A stretch of DNA of 64,000 nucleotides, from NCBI GenBank assembly GCA_029378245.1, contig JARKIF010000007.1:1674001-1738000 (forward strand), given 5' to 3'. This stretch comes from Roridomyces roridus. Its lineage: Eukaryota; Basidiomycota; Agaricomycetes; Agaricales; Mycenaceae. Position numbers and translations under genes: made by a program. The notes beneath the pieces are model-generated. The model made no database searches, was not told where the DNA came from, and saw only the letters and a program-made list of their open reading frames with translations. The number at the start of each line of letters is the position of its first letter. Position 1 is the stretch's first letter. This document shows, piece after piece, positions 58,848 to 64,000 of this stretch.

Positions 58848-59364
58848 TATGAGACTATAGATGTTTACTATCACCGACGCTAATGGAACTCTTCAAAAAA
58901 CGTCTGGATTCCGAGCACTATATCTCCGCTCTCTTGGCTTGTCAAAAGCACAGAATGTCAAGCGTTCTGTTTTGGTCGAGAGTACTTGTTGGCGTCACCT
59001 GGCCAGTGCTTAGCGCTATCTATGTTGCGTGTATGGCCACTGCGGCGGAGATGCCAACGACCAAGCGTACGGCAGCGAAATAATGCCCGAGTGCGTCGAC
59101 GCGGTCAGCCAAGCCCGGTTCATCTTCTGAGCGAGTCACTGAACGAGTTCTGTCTGCAGATCACTCGACATTCGCATCAAAGAATGCGAGGATTTCCACG
59201 CGGGTGAGGGCGCATGATGTCTGCTCCATCCCGACTACAGCGTCAGCAGGTATTTCCTCCGCGTGCGATATTGATACCCTCTTCAACTTGTTCCAGGCAC
59301 CATTCACCGCGTACCGCGTATGATAAAATAAAAAGTACCCGCGGATTCGGTCCCCAAGGAATCG
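58848..59364. other. Intergenic, upstream of the arabinofuranosidase
   Basis: No gene supported. An A/T-rich GATAAAATAAAAAG about 40 bases before the ATG at 59365 is a plausible TATA region. Confidence 0.45.
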
Positions 59365-61078
59365 ATGTTCCCGTTCGCCTCCCTCCTCTCTCTGGTCCTT
59401 CTGGTGCCGCACCTCGTCGCGGCGGGTCCCTGTGACATCTATGCCTCCGGAGGAACGCCGTGCGTTGCTGCCCACAGCACCACCCGAGCGCTGTATAGCG
59501 CGTATAGCGGAGCTCTGTACCAGATCATCCGAGGCTCGGACAGCGCGACGACGGATATCCATCCTCTTTCTGCGGGCGGCGTGGCCAACGCTGCGGCGCA
59601 GGATTCGTTCTGCTCTGGTACCACCCAGTCTCTTATAAACGGACGGTATAACATTGTAACTCATTCTTCGTTATGTTATAGGTACCACCTGCCTCATTTC
59701 CATCATCTACGACCAATCGGCCAACGCCAATCATCTGACGCATTCCCCTGCTGGTACCGCCGGCACTGGTACCGATCCTGGAGGATTCAATAACCAGGCC
59801 GCTGCGGATGGTGCGCCCGTTACGCTGAATGGACAAAAAGCCTACGGTGTTTTCGTCCCGCCTGGTACTGGTTACCGCAACAACAACGCTGTCGGTACCG
59901 CCCTTGTGAGTACCACCTCCGTGCTTGCTTGTTCTTGTACTCATTACCCCCAGGGCGACGCTGCTGAGGGCATGTACGCCATCTTTGACGGCACGCACTA
60001 CAACAACGACTGTTGTTTCGACTATGGTAACGCGGAGAAGAATAACAACGATCCTGGAAATGTCAGTGCTCCTTCCAATTCGTTGTCTGGTTCTTAATTC
60101 TCTTCCAGGGCCACATGGAGGCTTTGTACTTCGGCTTGGGTACGGGCTTTGGTACCGGCGGCGGTTCAGGTCCCTGGCTGCTGGCGGACTTGGAGAACGG
60201 CGCGTGTTATATCTCTCTTCTTGGAGCGTTGAGAGTAACACCACTCAGGTTTATTCACCGGCCCAAACACGGCCGTCAACCCAAACAATCCGACCATCAC
60301 TGACCGCTTCATCACGGGTGTGCTCAAGGGCGAGCCAGGGAACAACTGGGCGCTGCGCGGCGGCAACTCCAACTCGGGCGTGTTGACGACGTATTATGGC
60401 GGAGCGCGTCCCACGCCCGGTTACAACCCTATGAGCAAGGAGGGTTCCATCATCCTCGGAACTGGTGGAGACAACAGTATCCGTGGGCAGGGCACGTTCT
60501 ACGAGGGCGCAATGGTCTCTGGCTACCCCTTTGACGCCACAGAGAATGCTGTGCAGCAGAACATCCAACAGGCCGGGTACGCTGTGACTTCCCTCGTCAG
60601 CGGGCCCGTCATCAACGTCGGATCTTCCGTCTCCCTCCGGGCGACAACTGCGTGCTGCACCGACCGCTACATCGCCCACACTGGTCGCACGGTCAACACC
60701 CAGGTGGTCAACTCGGGGAGCACCAACGCGCTCAAGCTCTCCGCCAGCTGGAACGTCGTCACGGGTCTCGGCAATAGCGGGTGCATCTCGTTCGAGTCGC
60801 GCGATACCCCCGGGAGCTACATCCGTCACTCTGGATTCGAGCTCTTTGTCGATGCCAACGACGGTTCGGCCATCTTCGCCAGCGATGCGACGTATTGCCC
60901 CAAGGCGGGTCTCAACGGACAGGGCAATTCGCTCCGCTCCTTCTCCTACCCCGCGCATTACTTCCGTCATTTTAACGCTCTCTTGTACGCTGCGAGTAAT
61001 GGTGGACCGTCTGACTTTGATGCCACGGCGTCGTTCAATGACGATGTCAGCTTTGTCGTGAGCGCTGCGTTTGCATGA
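59365..61078 (+). CDS. Alpha-L-arabinofuranosidase, GH54 with CBM42 (paralogue 1)
   Basis: Secreted enzyme releasing arabinose from arabinoxylan or arabinan. ATG at 59365; signal peptide MFPFASLLSLVLLVPHLVAA before GPCDIYASGGTPCVAAHSTT, the mature GH54 start. Also GGVANAAAQDSFCSGT | TCLISIIYDQS, GDAAEGMYAIFDGTHYNNDCCFDYGNAE (vicinal Cys-Cys characteristic of GH54), GHMEALYFGLGTGFGTGGGSGPWLLADLENG (Glu aligns with the known nucleophile region) and GTGGDNSIRGQGTFYEGAM (acid/base region). The C-terminal CBM42 reads VSLRATTACCTDRYIAH... WNVVTGLGNSGCISFESRDTPGSYIRHSGFELFVD, ending SAAFA-stop at 61076-61078. Four or five introns; the first (59618-59681) is bounded by a 9-bp direct repeat and absent from the paralogue at 63.2 kb. 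Confidence 0.95.
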
Positions 61079-61168
61079 AAATTTGATATCTTTGTTGTAT
61101 ATAGATTGGGTTGGAGGTACCATGTACCAGCGGGTTGCATATCAAACGAATTTCATTAATTTCCGCCG

Positions 61169-62029
61169 CTACCTATGAAAGACGGGCATACCAGGCGTCC
61201 AGCCCTTCGTCTTCACACAGTGCCATGTGTCGAGGTCGCCCGAGTCCTCTCCCTGCGCCTTCTGGTCTATGCTGGCATAGATACTCCACCCGTGCTCCTC
61301 CAATATACCCAACAGAGCCAGCACAAACTGGCGCGCGAGCATCGTTTCCCCACCCGTCGCGAGCCAAGGGTATCCCACCATCTTGATTTCATACGCGTTC
61401 CCCGCGTTCCCCTTGCCCTGGTAAGGCTTGTGAAGCTGTAGCATTTGCATGCGCCGAGAGAGCCCCACGATCGCCTGCTTGATATCCTCCGGCGCGTCAA
61501 TAAGCTTGAGCTTGTCGCCCATGCTAAAGTGCACGCAGAGCCATTCGAGCCCTGCGCTCGTGTCTGGTCGATCCGAGGGTGCGTGCCGGAAAACGAGCGT
61601 GTCGAGATCGGTCAGTTTCTTGGACACGTCGGTCACGACGGTCAAGAGCCATCCGGCGGTCTGCAGCGAGGAGAGGATACGCGACATGAGGCGCCGTGAG
61701 AGGATGCCTTCCTCGCCGTGTCCTCGCCAGGGGTAGCCTCGTAGTTTGAATTCGTGCGAGCCGTGGTAGAGCATTTCGGATTGTAAACCGCGGGGCCAGC
61801 TGGTCGAGATGGTTTGGCGGATGATAGCAATGATTTCGGGCGGGAAATTGAGGAGGCGCAGTCTGTTGAGTTTAAGCCTAGTTGCAAGAGGTTGGAGGAA
61901 AACGTACCGGTCGCCCATGTGCATGGAAAGAGAGGCGAAAGTGGTGCGGAAAGGCGTCGAAGTAGAGGCCTCCGACGGCGCAGTCAGTACACTTGGAGGA
62001 GGATATGGTGGGGGGCTCTTGTCGTCCAT
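61169..62029 (-). CDS. Unknown protein with two internal repeats
   Basis: Function not recognised. ATG at 62029-62027 (MDDKSPPPYPPPSVL). The body is two diverged copies of one unit of about 110 residues. Copy 1: MGDR-LRLLNFPPEIIAIIRQTI ... HEFKLRGYPWRGHGEEGILSRRLMSRILSSLQTAGWLLTVVTDVSKK-DLDTLVF. Copy 2: MGDKLKLIDAPEDIKQAIVG ... YEIKMVGYPWLATGGETMLARQFVLALLGILEEHGWSIYASIDQK-DLDTWHC. A 45-nt stop-free intron at 61864-61908 splits MGDR from LRLLN; its removal makes the repeats align. The shared GYPW and GW-(h)x-(V/A)-D pattern suggests a small alpha/beta domain. Stop at 61169. Convergent with the GH54 gene. Confidence 0.75.
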   Translation of the reverse strand: MDDKSPPPYPPPSVLTAPSEASTSTPFRTTFASLSMHMGDRYVFLQPLATRLKLNRLRLLNFPPEIIAIIRQTISTSWPRGLQSEMLYHGSHEFKLRGYPWRGHGEEGILSRRLMSRILSSLQTAGWLLTVVTDVSKKLTDLDTLVFRHAPSDRPDTSAGLEWLCVHFSMGDKLKLIDAPEDIKQAIVGLSRRMQMLQLHKPYQGKGNAGNAYEIKMVGYPWLATGGETMLARQFVLALLGILEEHGWSIYASIDQKAQGEDSGDLDTWHCVKTKGWTPGMPVFHR

Positions 62030-62264
62030 GATTTAGATTTAGTGAAGTCAGGGTGCTTGCTGAGGCTTTTGTAGTGCTCTTGGGCGCACCGCCTTCAAGG
62101 CTGTCATTGGAGCTGTGCGGAGGTTGTTGATGGCGGGATTTGACGTCCGTCTTCTTCTGACTTTAACCACAACCACAACCACAAGTCAACCTTCCACGCC
62201 CGTCGTCGACTGTCAATGAATTACATAAAGAGGGGGCCCACGAAGGCATTGAAATACTACCACC

Positions 62265-62967
62265 ATGGCTTCAAGCTCGCTCCCCTCCGACTCGGAGGTG
62301 CACGTCAAGTTTCTTCCAGACCGAGACCTTCTAAGTTCTCAGTCATGAACGACTAATCAATTCGATCCTCGGACCCACCCACGCATCATCGAATGCGTAA
62401 ACCCCAACATTTGGACGCTGCCTGCCGAGACACGCCGTGAAACCTCGCAGACCGAGCCTCTCAGGTTCCCCAAGGCGCCACACGGGGATCTCGACAGCTA
62501 CTTGAGATGCCACCCCGACATCTCTCCTCGTCTGTACAGCAAGTGGTTTCGCCAGATCGCGGAAGGCCTCGCTGTTGGATGCATTTTTCTCGAAATCCTT
62601 ACCTACGGCGAGAGAAATCCCAATACATTTCCAGAGATGCATCCTGGTGGTGAGTTCTGCTCCTTCCCTCGCGTCGCGCACGAAGGCTAATGATATGTAC
62701 CAGGTCTATCTGAAGATGGCCAAACCCTGCTCATCGACCACGTCTCGTTTGCTCTGTTCCAAAGCATAATCAAGAAATGCGGATATGGAGTACTCCGATG
62801 GTCAGCAGCTTTTGCAGGCGGTCGAAGCTGCTTGCGAGCAGTTTGAGCAGACCCTTCCCGCCGGTGTGGATCAATACCCCGAACAGTTCTTCGAGGTCAT
62901 CGTGGAACCGAGCTGTCAAGACGACGAATTCTTTGACGAGGAGGAATATATTCGTTCCCGAGTGTGA
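62265..62967 (+). pseudogene. Kinase-like pseudogene lacking the catalytic core
   Basis: ATG at 62265 (MASSSLPSDSEVHVKFLPDRDLL). Two frame changes follow (near 62,340-62,365), then an open stretch DPRTHPRIIECVNPNIWTLP ... FPKAPHGDLDSYLRCHPDIS ... YSKWFRQIAEGLA, an N-lobe and hinge like those of Agaricomycete kinase-like proteins. IAEGLA is joined directly to VGCIFLEILTYGERNPNTFPEM, which belongs after the activation segment, so the HRD/DFG region (roughly 70-100 residues in relatives) is missing. A last exon gives EYSDGQQLLQAVEAACEQFEQTL and an acidic end at 62,967. It cannot be an active kinase. Confidence 0.7.
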
Positions 62968-63169
62968 ATGACGGAGTCATCTTCGTAATAGGATCAAGGA
63001 GATCGCAGCATCAGAAAGATGGGTCTCGTATGCTATTCTTGCCGCTCTACCGATCTTGCGCCACCGATGAACTGCTTTCGTCCGTACAGCTTCCCTATGA
63101 ACGAACAGTTCGCCTACCGCTTCTCCTATAAGGAGTGTCTGCTTTCCGCGCCATGAAAGAACCGCCTTC

Positions 63170-64000
63170 ATGGCAACCATTACATCCCTCGCTTCGTGTC
63201 TGACCCAATGTCTTGCTAGTGTTTCTACTCCGCTAATCGCAGCTGGACCTTGCGATATCTATGCATCTGGAGGTAGTCTCTCGCCGACAGACTACGGTAC
63301 AGCTGACTAACAATTATCTCTGCAGGCACTCCCTGCGTCGCAGCCCACAGCACCACCCGCGCACTATTCCAAACGTACTCTGGCCCACTATACGAGGTTT
63401 CTCGCACTTCAGACGGCGTAACAGCCAATATCAGCACAATCTCGACGGGTGGTGTTGCGAATGCTGCCGCCCAGGACCTGTTTTGCGATCGTACAACATG
63501 TCTTATTGCGACGATATTCGACCAGACGGGCCGTGGCAATCACCTCACGCCTGCCCTCGGCGCAGGCTCGATGGCTGCAGCAGATTGCGCTCCGGTCACT
63601 TTGAAACTCAACGGCGGAGACCGACAAAAGGCGTACGGGGTCTTCATCTCACCTAGTTCTGGCTATCGGAATGACGCTACTAGCGGCGTCGCAGTGGTCA
63701 GTGTTCCTCACCTGCGCCTCTCACTCACGTACTGATTCCCTCGCAAGGGTGATGCTGCGGAAGGCATCTACGCGGTCCTCGACGGTACTCATTTCAACGG
63801 AGCTTGCTGCTTCGACTATGGCAACGCAGAAACTTCGGCCAAGGACACCGGCAGTGTTAGTTTCTTCTGCTCCCACCCCAACTTGAGAGTGCGGCTAATC
63901 TTTATTGTCAGGGTCATATGGAGGCTTTGTACTTTGGCCTCGGTACAGGCTTTGGTACCGGCAATGGCTCCGGGCCCTGGCTCCTTGCAGATTTAGAAAG
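63170..64000 (+). CDS. Alpha-L-arabinofuranosidase, GH54 (paralogue 2, cut by window end)
   Basis: ATG at 63170; the N-terminus MATITSLASCLTQCLASVST with IAAGPCDIYASG is a plausible though weak signal peptide. Intron 63273-63325 splits GG | TPCVAAHSTT and is absent in paralogue 1. Then GGVANAAAQDLFCDRTTCLIATIFDQTGRGNHLT (no intron at the paralogue 1 position), GDAAEGIYAVLDGTHFNGACCFDYGNAE with the vicinal Cys pair, and GHMEALYFGLGTGFGTGNGSGPWLLADLE at the window edge. The catalytic C-terminal half and any CBM42 lie outside. Same strand as paralogue 1 and about 2.1 kb downstream of it, so a local duplication with two unrelated loci between. Confidence 0.92.

Noticed and set aside
18336..61078. 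Functional link between the polyol dehydrogenase and the arabinofuranosidases as a pentose-use cluster
   Set aside because: They are about 40 kb apart with unrelated genes and transposons between, so proximity gives no support.
60251..61123. 290-codon minus-strand open frame
   Set aside because: Antisense shadow of the GH54/CBM42 exon.

Overview
This window is nuclear DNA of a filamentous basidiomycete, most likely an Agaricomycete. Protein-coding genes are broken by many short (about 45-65 nt) GT-AG introns. Several proteins belong to families largely confined to these fungi: a coiled-coil membrane protein with a YGTREYTA segment, F-box/LRR proteins, single-span membrane proteins and FunK-like kinases. 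The mobile elements (Plavaka, and DDE_3 transposases with a Cys insertion) are also typical of Agaricomycetes. No tRNA, rRNA or CRISPR was seen. Exon joins were worked out by eye from splice signals and protein continuity, so gene spans are firmer than individual junctions.

Layout. 0-14 kb: secreted acid-sphingomyelinase-like phosphodiesterase (+), an ABCC/MRP-type ABC transporter (+), a Ser/Gly-rich single-span membrane protein (+), and NAD-type malic enzyme (-). The first two genes contain four apparent frameshifts, each repaired by one extra G. 14-23 kb: two gene-poor stretches on either side of a zinc-dependent polyol (sorbitol/arabinitol-type) dehydrogenase. 23-28 kb: a Dus1-type tRNA dihydrouridine synthase, a small Ser-rich protein with an eIF4E-binding-like motif, a kinase-like protein and a small cupin, with a relic of the cupin 3' end nearby.

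29.3-40.1 kb is a transposon cluster. It holds a 3.34-kb TA-flanked DDE element with near-identical terminal inverted repeats (TIRs), then a 7.08-kb Plavaka element. The Plavaka transposase is split by two later insertions, one of which is a 0.35-kb deletion derivative of the same transposon family in the opposite orientation. The right end of the Plavaka element supplies the 3' end and stop codon of the neighbouring F-box gene.

40-58 kb: F-box/LRR gene (-), AAA+ ATPase (+), coiled-coil membrane protein (-), arrestin-like protein (-), a second F-box protein (-), a cupin relic (-), an F-box protein with a WD-like body (+), a membrane protein (+), an NTF2-like DUF1348 protein (-) divergent over 84 bp from a Gbp2/Hrb1-type SR protein with three RRMs (+), an MFSD5-type molybdate-anion transporter (+) and an unrecognised small basic protein (+). 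59-64 kb: two GH54 alpha-L-arabinofuranosidase paralogues (+, the second cut by the window end) separated by an internally duplicated unknown protein (-) and a kinase pseudogene lacking its catalytic core (+).

Most genes are unrelated housekeeping or lineage-specific loci and I see no biosynthetic cluster. The most informative signals concern genome dynamics: a transposon interrupted by its own deletion derivative, a host gene ending in a transposon terminus, a likely recent intron gain in one arabinofuranosidase, and a 7-nt microexon in the phosphodiesterase.
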